This document shows positions 33,680-45,126 of a stretch of 64,000 bases of DNA, piece after piece. The DNA comes from Hyaloscypha bicolor E (Eukaryota > Ascomycota > Leotiomycetes > Helotiales > Hyaloscyphaceae). The notes beneath the pieces were generated by a model. That model made no database searches and had not been told where the DNA came from. It saw nothing but the letters and a program-made list of their open reading frames with translations. Position numbers and translations under genes: made by a program. How positions within the stretch are numbered: the first letter of the stretch is position 1; every line of letters starts with the position of its first letter. The stretch is from assembly GCF_002865645.1 (NCBI RefSeq), contig NW_020194638.1, positions 248,001 to 312,000 of the forward strand, read 5' to 3'.

Positions 33680-34568
33680 ATGGCCGGCCGTGGGCGTGGG
33701 AGACCAGGAGGCGGTGGCCTGAAAGGAGTAACTTGGGAGTACGACCCGTCAATCAAGCTTGAGTCGAAGCCAATTGAGCTGTTCCCTGTACGTTGGTCAG
33801 GTTTCAAGTATTGCAAATTTCTGACTCTCCCAGCCTCATCCAAACCTCAAGCGACCCGCGCCCTTCACCGACAAAGAGAAGAGGGAAATCGGCCACTATA
33901 AGCGTCTGCAGTCCCAAGTCCACCGAGGGCCTCTTTATACCCAACCCACGAAGCGTGATGCGACTGCACCAGCAAAGACCTTCGGCGAGGATCAGTTCAA
34001 TCGGCAATACAGCACCAATCCCAAGGCTGACTTCGATCCCTTCACCGGTGTTGAGACATACTCGCAGAGATTGCAGCCGAAGGTCAATGAGATTCCTAAG
34101 CTCTCTGGTCGTCCATTCAGTATGTTTGTCATGTTGAAATACTCCTCCAAAAACTGATTTTTTTTGCAGACAAGGAACTCTTCCCCAAGGAACTCTGGCC
34201 GGCACTCGAAGGCGAAGCAGGCAAGGACGTCCGAAAACACCTCGTTCGCGCCAACGAGAAGAAAGCAGCTATGATGGCCGGGATGAAAGACAAGAAGCCA
34301 AATGACAAGCATGCTAGAGTGCTCGAGAAGCTGTTTTCTGTTCCCGCAGACGAGGATGCGGAGGAAGCCGACGAGGAGCAGGAGCAAGATGCCGGTATGC
34401 AAAACCACATCCCTCTTGCTGACCAACTACTGATTGTGTGATTTAGAAGTCGACTCCAACTTCGACGACGAGTCTATGGGCGGGGATTACGATGCTGAGC
34501 AGTACTTCGATAATGGCGAGGACAACAGCGAGGGCGAAGGAGGGGGTGGAGACGATAATTATGATTGA
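33680..34568 (+). CDS. RPC31: RNA polymerase III subunit Rpc31 (C31/RPC7)
   Basis: Four exons (33680-33787, 33834-34119, 34170-34394, 34447-34568), 246 residues. It shows the family's three landmarks: a Gly/Arg-rich start (MAGRGRGRPGGGGLKGVTWE), the conserved core YDPSIKLESKPIELFPPHP and RGPLYT, and a very acidic C-terminus (residues about 180-246: DEDAEEADEEQEQDA, then DNGEDNSEGEG). Rpc31 is part of the Rpc82-Rpc34-Rpc31 heterotrimer that Pol III needs for initiation in the nucleus. The ATG at 33680 gives the usual compact N-terminus. The frame is open further upstream, which leaves a longer form possible. Confidence 0.9.
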
Positions 34569-35894
34569 GGATATACAGCACTGTATTGCCAAAAGTTTAT
34601 ACGGACTATTGCTGGCGTACAAATGGTTGGATTCGTGTGGGATTTGTGATTTGAGTCGGATTAGCGTGGCGTTGGCGGAGACACCAGGTGCAGAAAGCTG
34701 TATTTAATTTGGCCGAGTCCTTCCAGGCAGGTTCGCATCACACCTAGCAGGTGTTCGTTTGTTATCAAGCCGGAGGCGAGAGCATTTAAGTCAGTCAGGT
34801 GTCCATGTGGCTGTTTTACTCATCGAGGCTAGGTTGTATAACCCTAATGAATTACCTGGAATATATTTCTGCTTCTTCGAGTAGTGAAGCGCTCCAGGCT
34901 TTCGGACAAGCGTCCATAACCACAAACATCGTTTTCTATTAAAGCCAGATTTTGCATTTAGTCTTCCTCGAGCACTTCATTACCTTCCGCCTACCCTTTC
35001 TCTGCTCTCCATATTTACGCTTGATGGGTGAACACCAAAGGGTGGAAAAGGAGCTTCAGTTCACCCAATGAGATACCACCTCCGCTAGAGGGTGTAATTG
35101 GACGAGACTGTGCTAAGAAAGACAAGACATAGCGCTTCATCGAGGAGCAGCAGTGGAAATGTGCGCGCTATCTTCCAGACGACATGGTACAATCCCATAC
35201 CAAATCCTATACCCCACCATATAAGTGGCATTATCTTAAATCAACCTTCAAGCTTACCGGGACGAAAAATCTACCGAAATCAGGGAACAAGAATGAGTTC
35301 GTTGTCAAATGGAGAGACGAGACTGTACACGCCATTCTGGAATACTGCATTAGAGGCTTTAGAGCCCATAAATTTCAAATACTTGATACGGATTACGGAA
35401 GCCCCAGGTTCAGACCTAAAAATCCTTCTGGATCAGAAATGGGATGTCAATAAACTTGGTCCGCTGTCACTTGCTTATTAGGACGATATTTGCAAACGTC
35501 AGTTATCCTGCGCTCCCTTGTTCAGGAGTGTAGCCTCTTCTTTTGGCGAGCGTTGCAAAGGACCTGAACTGTTGCCCTTTTTTTGCATATGGACACAGGA
35601 ATATACAAAAGAAAAACTGGCCTTCTCGGCTCTCTTCCACAGTATTTCTTTGGGGTAATACTCGGTGGGGAATCTCCAGGTACCAGAAACGAAGTGCCTG
35701 AGAGACCTGCAAAGCAAATTCTTACAGTGATTCCAAGGCCATCCAGCTACTCGGTTACTTTTCAATGTTCCGAAAGCGGGGTTCCAAGGCGCCAGCTGTC
35801 TAGTATGCAGAAGCCGAAGATAAGATGCCGTCCGTATTCGTGACGATTGGTAACTCCATATCCTACGTATACAATATGAATAATCTTCCCTCTC
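34569..35894. other. intergenic with a possible degraded reading frame
   Basis: Between about 35060 and 35453 the + strand reads like coding sequence interrupted by a TAG and a frame change (NEIPPPLEGVIGRDCAKK, then RFIEEQQWKCARYLPDD and KWHYLKSTFKLTGTKN). I do not recognise the family and it has no intact ORF. An inverted pair gggtgaac/gttcaccc flanks its left edge (35026-35064). The rest shows nothing. Confidence 0.35.
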
Positions 35895-36607
35895 AAAGCT
35901 CGAAAGCTTCCTAAATGTCACTTCCACCATCCTCAACGACGACTCGAAGTGGGCTCTTGCCCCAAAGCAGTCTCAACAAATGCCAGTACCCTCAGCGACC
36001 TCCTGTACCTCACTTATCCCACCCTAATCTCAAAACAACAATACGCGCTCCTCGGTACGCCCAACATCGCCGACTATGGAGCTGCGTACGACGGCCGTCA
36101 CCCATTCCTAGACCCGAATCCCGCTGTTCGTTGGGAATTTGCCCAACCAGACGACGCTCAAAAAAGGCGTCAACAACAAAGTGATCTTATGGAGTGGTGG
36201 AACAGCGAGGTGATTAAGACCGATCCAGAGACGTGCTTCCATAGTTTGTTGTTTTATCCCGGGACTTTGGCTACACCGAATTATAGAAACGTGTATATAG
36301 AACCACCGGTCATTCCAGCGGGATGGGGAATTTACTGTGTGGCGATTTTTGCCCGGGAGTTCCAGATATGGTGTTGCCAAGTACGTTTTTCTTTCAAAGT
36401 CAATTGGGGTGAAGAGCTGACGAGAAATGTTTAGTCCGTCAAGTACTGTACAACCCAACGATCACATTGCATGAAGAGGTCCTGCCGGTTGCAGTGGACA
36501 TTATTGCTGCTTCTGGCTGCGATGCGGTCATTTTCGAGTTGGCGGTGCTGTTGGAGAAGGCGGCATTGCGAATATTCCGAAAGTGGGAGGACTCTGTATC
36601 GTCGTAG
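35895..36607 (+). pseudogene. amidase C-terminal remnant
   Basis: Reading across frames gives a collinear match to the C-terminal third of fungal amidase-signature enzymes: ESFLNVTSTILNDDSKWAL (frame a), LLYLTYPTLISKQQYALLG, then YGAAYDGRHPFLDPNPAVRW, DLMEWWNSEV and YRNVYIEPPVIPAGWG (frame b), CPGVPDMVLP (frame c), and after an intron-like gap (gtacgt...tttag, about 36380-36434) YNPTITLHEEVLPVAVDIIA. At least two frame changes (near 35970-35985 and 36345-36355) occur, and the whole N-terminal part with the Ser-cisSer-Lys catalytic core is missing. It is therefore a non-functional relic. Frames were judged by eye, so exact breakpoints are approximate. Confidence 0.75.
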
Positions 36608-37016
36608 TGTTGGTATGTTCGAGTAATAGGTACCTTTTCGAGACTACCGAACTTTCGGGATGGTTTTATGAGACAATCGGAGGAAAGTAACTGGTGGTCT
36701 TATGGTCCGTGGACTTAAGACGACCAGAATCAGCCCGGCTTTGCATTACTCCGAGGCCGCCCCCCTTTAATTGGGTTGGCCTCGCTTCGTGTAACAGCAA
36801 CAGCAGAATATGGTGGCTGTCGACGAACATTATAAAATCGTTGCAGTTCTTTCTGTTCTGCTATTTTCAATCTTTGTCCAAAAAATTTCATTGACAAGTG
36901 GTCTTCTTCACCATTTTCTCAGATCTTGCTCTTTTCTTCAATAGCGGAATCTATATCTGAACTTGCCTGCAACACGCGCAATCCAATTCCAATCATTCTT
37001 GGAAAACAACACAATC
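36608..37016. other. intergenic, promoter of the alpha/beta hydrolase
   Basis: About 400 bp between the amidase remnant and the hydrolase ATG. No gene recognised. Confidence 0.5.
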
Positions 37017-37817
37017 ATGCCATCAGTCGCAACCCGCGCAGGAGATGTCTCCTACTCCGTCAACGGCACCGGGTCTCCCATCTTCCTCCTCCACGCAAAC
37101 CTCCACTCAAGCCAGGATTTCGCTAGCATTATCCCTGAACTGTCTCTCCACTACCAAACGTTCGCCATCGACTTCCCCTGGCACGGGGCCTCCACTGGTA
37201 CCTCCGATATCCAACCAACGGCTCCCCACTTGGCAGATGCCCTTGAAGACCTTGTCATAGCCCTGGATCTTCCTCCCGCAGTCTTCATCGGCAACTCAGT
37301 CGGCGGCTTCTCTGCCGCCCGGCTCGCTATCACGCACCCTGAGAAAGTCAAAGGCCTAGTACTAATCAACAATGGGGGCTTCATACCGTGGTCTTTTGCT
37401 TTGAAGGCAGTAGCGCGCCCGCTCAGTATCCCATGGATTAACAGGCTCGTCATGCCATCCTTGGTGTGGAAATACATGCTCCCGCAAACCGACCTGGATA
37501 AATCTATCGCTGAACAGGTATCTGCCAGGGCCAAGACAATTGAAGGCTCAAAAGTCGCGGCGGGTATCTGGTCCAGTTTCCCAAGCCCGGAACATGATTT
37601 AAGAAGCCGATCAGAAGAGTTGAAGGCACCCACGTTGTTGGTTTGGGGGAAGCGGGATCCGGTCGCTCCGCTGAGTGCTGGGATTGCTACACAGAAGTGT
37701 ATCAAGGGATCGAGATTGGAGGTATTAGATACAGGGCATGTGGTATTTGCTTCGAGACCGGAGGAGTTTCTTGAGCTGGTTGAGCCTTTTGTTAAGGAGT
37801 GCTTCAAGACTGGGTGA
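37017..37817 (+). CDS. alpha/beta hydrolase
   Basis: Intronless gene, 266 residues. The ATG at 37017 (MPSVATRAGDVSYSV) is chosen because the upstream in-frame start is TTG. The catalytic triad is visible: Ser94 in the nucleophile elbow GNSVGG, Asp214 in WGKRDPVAP and His241 in DTGHVVF. The HANLHSSQDF segment after strand 3 is at the oxyanion position. A soluble esterase, lactonase or C-C hydrolase-type enzyme is expected; the substrate is unknown. It lies between two pseudogenes (amidase and intradiol dioxygenase) but is itself intact. Confidence 0.87.
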   Translation: MPSVATRAGDVSYSVNGTGSPIFLLHANLHSSQDFASIIPELSLHYQTFAIDFPWHGASTGTSDIQPTAPHLADALEDLVIALDLPPAVFIGNSVGGFSAARLAITHPEKVKGLVLINNGGFIPWSFALKAVARPLSIPWINRLVMPSLVWKYMLPQTDLDKSIAEQVSARAKTIEGSKVAAGIWSSFPSPEHDLRSRSEELKAPTLLVWGKRDPVAPLSAGIATQKCIKGSRLEVLDTGHVVFASRPEEFLELVEPFVKECFKTG

Positions 37818-38052
37818 AAATGACAAATTGAAAGTAGGGGATGAATGGTATCTTGGAAGGCTTTTATTATTTGGGTGTGGACGATTTAATATTGGGAATA
37901 TTAATGCCTATGATGGACGGTATGGTATGACTTGTGTACATTTTCCATTTTCTGTTCGTTCTCTTATGGCACTTTCTAAAGCCGAACAGGCACTTGGAAG
38001 GCGAAGATTTAAACTCACCAGTTCCCAGACCTCTCACAGTCTCTGTGACCAT

Positions 38053-38830
38053 TCAGGTGTCAACACCAAGTGTGATATATGCAACCATTCCCTTATTCAA
38101 ACCCTTTCCACCAAGAGGAGCCACAGACATAATCGGATTAAGCCCGTCGATAATTTCCGACAAGTAGATCGGATTTGTTATAAATCAGCTTCTTGGCTAA
38201 TTGGCACTCCTCGTCGAAAGGGGAAACATAGAACAGCATTGATTTTGGTGTTTATTTGAGTATGGCCGACATGCGGCTCCAAAGCCGTAATCCATTCAGA
38301 CAAATCCTCATCAAGGAATATCCCTCTAGTAGAAATCGTGTTATCGCTGACGGCCGTTCCGTTCCTGCGAATCACCCAGTTGCTGTGGACCCGAAAGTGG
38401 ACGTGGATAGTTCTCTTAAGGTAGAATCCGGGGGAAATGGTGTTTATTTCCATCCTGCCATTCGCATCAATAGGCCACATTCCTGTGAGGAAAGTGGTGT
38501 TGCCAATGTGCAAGTCTGCATGTGCTACATCTGTGATGTTCAGCTTTTTGAGGAGTTCTTCGAATAGGGGATTGGGTCACAAGGCTTCAAAAGACGAGTA
38601 AGAACCGGTAGAATCATAGTACCACAGATCAATGAGAACGTCTTCTAGAGGCTCGCAAATGTTGGTGTCAAGGACTCCGATGTCGAGATGCAAAGGGACT
38701 CTAGCTTGACCTTCGCTCATATCTTGGCGGAGAGTTTGGGAACGTGGCCGGATGTAGGGCCCAGTGGTGACCCCAGGGACCAAGACACAAATATCATTTT
38801 GGATGACATCGTAGTAAGGTACTTCTGTGG
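38053..38830 (-). pseudogene. intradiol ring-cleavage dioxygenase, frameshifted
   Basis: Read leftward, the strand carries collinear pieces of a fungal extracellular intradiol dioxygenase: YYDVIQND and VPGVTTGPYIRP, PLHLDIGVLDTNICEPLEDV, IDLWYYDSTGSYSSFEAL, then (after a frame change near 38577) LFEELLKKLNITDVAHADLH, TGMWPIDANGRMEINTISPG, RTIHVHFRVHSNW, and later in another frame LNPIMSVAPLGGKGLNKGMV with AYITLGVDT at the end. The iron-ligand motifs are partly present (Tyr in LWYYDSTG, and the HVHFRVH His pair). Frame changes near 38577 and about 38240, and a possible one upstream of 38820, break the gene. A signal peptide or propeptide start was not found. Confidence 0.75.
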
Positions 38831-39114
38831 TGATTATGATGGAGTATTAGAGCGTACTGCCAGTGATCTCTCCTCGTTGTGGCGGGCTCATCGTTGGGCG
38901 TTCATAGCCGCCGCTTATGGCTCCCAGCGCTTGGAGACAGAAGTTTACGTTATTAAGTGGAACATGCTTATAAATAGCTATATTATAATATTTATTGTGC
39001 CCTCCCTATGTCCATTGCAAATCTCTCCCTAGATGGCAAGGTAACTTTCAGATCGCTGAGTATAAATCTTTATATTTAGGGGCAGTAAAGGCACAAGTTC
39101 AACGGGCTAGCTTT

Positions 39115-42100
39115 TCATCGATCTAGCGCTTGCGATTGGCACTGTATGACAAGTAAGTTGTGTGCACTTCATTAAGAGACCGCATATTGCAACAGGCAAG
39201 CGAAAACTCACCATCTGATAATAAACACCCCTCTCCCTCAGCAACGCATGATGATCCCCATTCTCCAACACCCTCCCGTTCCCCATAACAAATATAACAT
39301 CCGCATTCTGCACGGTAGCCAACCGATGAGCCACAACAACCATCGTCCTGCCCTTCCTCCCCGCCTTCTCAAAAGACTTTTGCACCAACTTCTCACTCTC
39401 GCTATCGAGACTCGACGTCGCCTCATCGAGAAGCAGTATCTTCGGATTACGGATCAACGCCCGTGCAATAGCAATCCGCTGTTTCTGGCCACCGGAGAGA
39501 TTGATGCCTTTCGTGCCAACTTCTGTGTTATAACTGTCTGGTAACGACATAATGAAATCGTGGATCTCGGCCTCGCGGCAGGCCTCATACAATGCCTCCT
39601 GAGTAGTTGCTTCAGCTACACCGAGTAGAATGTTCTCTCGAATCGTTCCTTGATACAAAATCGGCTCTTGTGCGACGAGGGAGATGGCTTTGCGGTATTC
39701 TTTCTCGTCGATATCGGCGATGTGGGTGCCGTTGCAGAGTATTTTTCCTTTTTGGGGTTCGTAGAATCTTTCGAGGAGGGAAACTACACTGGTTTTGCCG
39801 CACCCGGATGGACCGACCAAGGCAGCGAATTGCCCTTTCTCAATCTTTAGGTCATTATCAGTATTTGAAGAGAATTTCAGTTGGGAATGGCTCACGGTCA
39901 AATTGAGACCAGTGAAGATCGGAATATCTCGTGTGGGATATTTGAACCATAGGTCGCGGAACTCTATCTTGACACCTCCTTCTGTATCCTGGAGCTCTGA
40001 AGTTGCCTTGTCTTTTCGCTTTGTGGGAATTTTGAAGCTGAGGATTCGATTCGCCGCTTGTGCAGCTTGTGCAAAATCTGCAGCGCGGAGGTGATGGTTA
40101 GTTGATGACAACTATTCTGTTGGGGGTATGCAAAGTGGGAAAGAAGTTGACTTACTTGGTCCAAAGCTTAAAAATGCCCCAGCACTCTCAGAACCATTGA
40201 TTACAGCGATGTAAACCACAAAGAAGGCTGCAGCACCGTACACTCGCGAAGCGAGTAATTTGCCACCATAATAGAATGTCAGCGCCATACACAACAAATT
40301 TACACTATCACTTAAAGCAAAAATCATGCTGGAGAACCTCGCCTTCTTAAAGGCTTTATCCAGGTGGCCTAGCAACAAGACATCATAGCGAGCGGTGATC
40401 GTGTCTTCTAGCGTCAATGATGTGACCGTGCGAAAGGCTCCAATGGCTTCAGCGGAAAACTGTAGAGAGTTAACAGATGCTTGCATAACCTGAACATCCT
40501 GCTTGGGTAACTTACTTTGGAGCTTTCGGCGAACACCTCCTGATTCATCTTCTCAAATTCGACTTCAAACCGGTAGCGAAAGAAGGCTCCGACCATAATA
40601 ATCGGGAGTGCAACAAATACAGCGACCAACGTAAGCTTCCAGCCAAAGACAAACGCAATTATGATGCAGCCTATGAGACTGAAAATAGACTGAAAGACCA
40701 TCGCCATATTGACGCCGAGAAGCTGCTGCAACTGCGTCGGGTCATTCGCCACTCGGCCGGTCAGTGTTCCGCTGGAATTGTCCTCTGCGTCGAAGAACGA
40801 GATCGGTTTGGCTAAGATGCTCTCAAAGTACTGCTGGCGATACGTGCAAGAAACATTGACGGAGACCTGGTTAGACGACCATCCTTGCCAGTAGTAGGCA
40901 AACGCAAGGCAAATTGCAAGCACGACAAACATCAATGACCAGTGTGCAATCGCGTTGATAAGAGCTGGGCCGATCAGCTCCACGACGGTTATTAATTGAG
41001 CAAAGAGGTAGGCTTGAACTGGGAAGGCGGCTAAGTCTTGCCGTTAGCATATAGCATATGATCTTGGAAGTAGAGAGACTCACCGCCGGCTCCCATACAT
41101 GTCACCACTAATAAAACGTACCTAGAGGTCAAAGGCTTCCCGTCAGGACTGCTAAGAATATCGGAATTGGAATGGGGACAACGTTCCTTGAGTTATCAAC
41201 TCTTAAAGCATGTGAAGAAAGTGAGAGTTTCGGGGATATTTGGGGCGGGAATAGGCGTTGTTAACTTACCATTGCCATTGGCTGCGTTGTTCATACATGA
41301 GACGACCAAAACTCCCAAAGAATGATTTGGGCTTATACGGCGCTTCGACTTCCATATCGTTCGCCTTTCCACTCCCCTCACTCTGTACTCGCGCTAAAGG
41401 GTTTGAGCTTTGGATTCTGCCTGCCTCCTCTTCCGGGAATGGCTCGTCCATAGACAACTGCTGGGCATTCACCAGAGCCCAATAAACGCCGTCGAGATTT
41501 GAGAGCAAACTCTTGTGGTTCCCTTCCTCGACGACCTTCCCCTTGTGCAAGACCACAATTTTATCCGCTTTTTTGATCGTTGACAAGCGGTGAGCAATGG
41601 TGATTGTTGTTCGGCCCTCACTGGCCTTGTCCAAGGCGGCTTGTACGAGTCTCTCTCCACGCACATCAATGGAACTCGTTGCCTCATCTAGAATCAAAAT
41701 CTTCGGCCGCTTGATTATGCTTCTGGCAATAGCCAGCCGCTGGCGCTGGCCTCCAGAAAGCTTGATGCCGGCATCACCAACGTGAGTCTGGTAGCGCTGT
41801 GGAAGTTTGTCTATAAACTCATCTGCAAATGCCTCTCTGCAGGCTTCCTCAACGAGACCTTTCTTGATTTCAGGACTTTCTTTCTCCCACTGAGAGCCAA
41901 CCAAGCCGTATTCAACGTTCCTATATATAGTGTCGTTGAAGATAAACGGCTCTTGTTGAACGAGACCAATTTGTGATCTCCACCATTTCAGGTCGACAAA
42001 GTCGATGTTCTTATCGCCAACGAAGATTGAGCCACTCAAAGCAATGGGAGGTTCAGGAGCCTCTCCATTTTCTTCTGTGGCATCTTGATGATCTTTTGAC

Positions 42101-43765
42101 TTGCTCTCCTTCTCGCCATTCCTTTCCATACGACTTGCCGGAAGCACAACTCGACTTGCATCACTCAGTTCATACCAGCGCTCAAGAAGCCCCACGATTG
42201 TGCTCTTTCCCGAACCGGAAGCTCCAACGATGACAGTTATCTTTCCTGGTTCAAAACTGACATTGAGATCGTCGAGGACTTTTACATGAGGCCGGCTCGG
42301 ATATGCGAAGGTGACAGATGCAAGTCGGAGTTCGTCATGGGCTGAGACGGCAGGTTCTTTGAGCCCTGCCGTAGATGGTTTAGGGGCATCGACTGTACGT
42401 ATGCAAGTTAGCAGTTGCTCATTTGGGCTGTGTGAAAAGAGCCAAAGCGCTTCTAATGGTTACTTACTAATTGCAAAGAAGTCACCAGCAGCGCTTGCGG
42501 CTTTAGAAGCAGCTGCTATGGGAGAAGCCGTCTGCCCAGCTGAGAAGGCAAGCATCATTACAGATGTAAGAACAATGACGATCGTCCCTACACTGTCAAT
42601 GTGATATTCACGGTACAGCTTGAACCCGAACCAGAAGCACAGAGCCATTGTGGAGTACACGGCAAAGTAAGGAGGCACGTATTGGAGTCCCAAGAATGGC
42701 GAAATCTTCAGACCACGACGTCTCGACTCTTCGACCCATCCCGCGTATCTCCTAGCGATTCGTTCTTCGGCTCCACAGGCTACAATCATTCGGATGGATC
42801 CGAGGACCTCTCCAGCAATCGACGATGCTTTTCCATCGGCATGCTCAACTTGCTTGCTCATCCTGAGGATCACTGGTATGACAACTCCGTAGGAGAGGCT
42901 AATAAATGGTACGATCGACAGTGTGGCTAGCGTAAGAGCCCATGAGAATGTGAAGGCGACAACAATTGCTGCGATAGAGAGGGAGATGAATTGGATGAGG
43001 ATCCCTAGCCTAGATAATTGGGGGATCAGCATTTCCCTACCAATAATGTCTGAAATAAGAGGTCATAAGCAGTCAGGCAAGGAAGAACATTGAGCAAACG
43101 GAGTACAGGACTTGAACAATGATTCAGGAGAGAAGACAAAGAATCAAATATCCTTACCTATCCGATATCCCGACTTGAATCACGTTAGCCGTGCTAGTTA
43201 TCGTATTCGATGCCTGACCGCTGGGGAGGGTGTCCAGAACCTGAACCGGCAAGCTGAAGAGCGCTTTTAGATATGTGGACCGAAGCTTGGCAGACGTACG
43301 AAGACCTGCCATGCGGAAGATGAGCATGCTGATATAGCTCAACACCCATCTTCCGATGAAGAGATACACAATGTATAGCGTCTGCTGGCTCAAGATGTGA
43401 AGGAACTGAGCTTTCGTCGTCGTGCTGCCAAATGTGAAGTAGGCACTGAAATGGGTTGCGAGATGGCCGAAGACAATATTCATGAGAGGGAGAGTACAGC
43501 CCGTCGCTATCTCGGCGACGAATGCGATGCCCAGCAGTATTCTGTCCGTCAAAGTCGAGTAGGTGAAGATCCGCATGTAGTCGGACCAAGTAGACCTATT
43601 CTCCGCTTTGCTCGAATAGTCGATTTGCTGTTCATCTGGATCTTCGATTTTTGACAGACCTTGATCCGCTTGCGAAGGAGAAATATCCACCGTGGTAATT
43701 TCTGGATTGTGTGAGCCTCCCTTTGCTGCTGGATGAGGAACGGCGGCTTCCTGCCCAGGATCCAT
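39115..43765 (-). CDS. full-length MDR/ABCB-type ABC transporter
   Basis: Two (TMD-NBD) halves in one protein of about 1,325 residues. Nine exons: 43765-43158, 43009-42468, 42392-41270, 41121-41084, 41036-40516, 40459-40156, 40077-39896, 39844-39212 and 39141-39115. The fourth is only 38 bp and the last 27 bp; the 51-bp intron 39845-39895 is open in frame but interrupts the natural LNLT-IEKGQ. NBD1 has Walker A GASGSGKS (about 440), LSGGQRQR and ILILDEATSS. NBD2 has Walker A GPSGCGKT (about 1117), LSGGQKQR and ILLLDEATSS. The N-terminus is a long cytosolic leader (MDPGQEAAV...). It should be a plasma-membrane exporter of drugs or secondary metabolites. The total exon length is divisible by three. 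A Zn2Cys6 regulator is divergent upstream. Confidence 0.93.
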
Positions 43766-45126
43766 GATTGCTGGAATGTGAACGCAAAGCCAGAGGCAAT
43801 TACTTCCGTGGATGGTGCTTGGGTTGCAGTCGATATTGTGGTTGATGGTTGGGGGATCGAACTCTATTGCGGGAAGAAATACACTCTTTGACCCTTTCAA
43901 CTTCTCATTGCTCGAATTACCTCGAGCTAAGCGAATTCACATTTTTGAATTGTCAAGTATGCCAAGATATATTGGAAGGGTTGGCGTATAATAGCAGCTG
44001 CAAGGAGGAACCAATAATTAAGATCGAGGACGACGCGGGGAGGTCGGGAGAGAGAAAGTGGAGTTGAGAAAGAACCATTACTCGAGGTTTGTAGCTCTTC
44101 GAGCATCGGTATGTCCTACTGAAGCGACGCTTGAACACTTAGAGATGGCGAGATCGCATCGGTGTGTGGTGTGGCTGAACAAAGAAGACTAAAGGATACG
44201 CGTAATGTATGAGCGAGTAAGACGGAGGAATGGTGAACCGGTTAGGCAGGCAATGTTCAGATGTGCCAGAATGCTCTCCTGCTTCTCAGAACCAAATCTT
44301 AAAGACCGCGGTTATCAGAGAATGCGTTGATAATATCCAGAAGGCCCAGAAGGTTGCTCCAGAGTGTTTATTTTTTGGTGGGGATTACGCGGCTGGGGCG
44401 GTAACTGGCCTCGGCGCTCGCGAGCTCCTGCCAGGGGGCTAGAAGTCCCTTTCGTGGAACTCTTGATAAGGACATTCTAGCCGAGTTACCAGGCAGCCAA
44501 AATAAGTTTTCTGTCATTGGTGGGATGGTGGCAGGATGTTCAGGCTTGAGGTGGGATGTTAATCCGAGATACTTCGTTGAGTGCGGTTATATTCCGGTTC
44601 TGTGTGCAGGCTCCAGGCCAAAGTTGAGGCTCTGTTTGCGTATCATATGTGCGATAATCAAAAGTGCGGGAGATATTAGACCCTCGGTATTGGATATTAG
44701 CTATATTGAATGTGCAGAACCATGAATTTGATTGAAGGCTCTGAGAGAGTACGAAATCGCCTCTAATCCGAGTTAAGAATTCACACACTGTTATTTATAT
44801 GATCAGGACAATCCTTGACGAGTGACCATGAATTGGAGGCACAAGGCCGGAATTTCAGGGGCAGAACCCCTAAGGTTTAGCGAGCAAGAGTCTCTGGGGT
44901 TGATTAGTCGGCACGACAACCGGATTTAGGAGTTTACCGGTTATCATCTCCACTCCCCTCCAGCTACCTCCTTCACGCTCGCCCAGACCTACCTGCCTCC
45001 CATCAATATCAAATTCAATCTTTCCTGCCATCACTAAGACTCCCGTGGCTGGGAATACGCGATCCAGCATGCTCTCTCTCATGCCATACCATTTAGTCTC
45101 TGCTCCCCCGCATCGACGACCCCACC
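43766..45126. promoter_or_regulatory. shared divergent region, ABC transporter and Zn2Cys6 regulator
   Basis: About 1.36 kb between two divergent genes. It carries only short frames and no domain signature. It must hold both promoters, which makes co-regulation possible but not shown. No clear CGG-inverted-repeat operator was identified by eye. Confidence 0.4.

Noticed and set aside
35499..35936. 145-codon minus-strand frame
   Set aside because: No domain, and it overlaps the amidase remnant at its 5' end; coding appearance not supported.
37151..37807. 218-codon minus-strand frame
   Set aside because: Antisense to the intact alpha/beta hydrolase, which has a clear catalytic triad.
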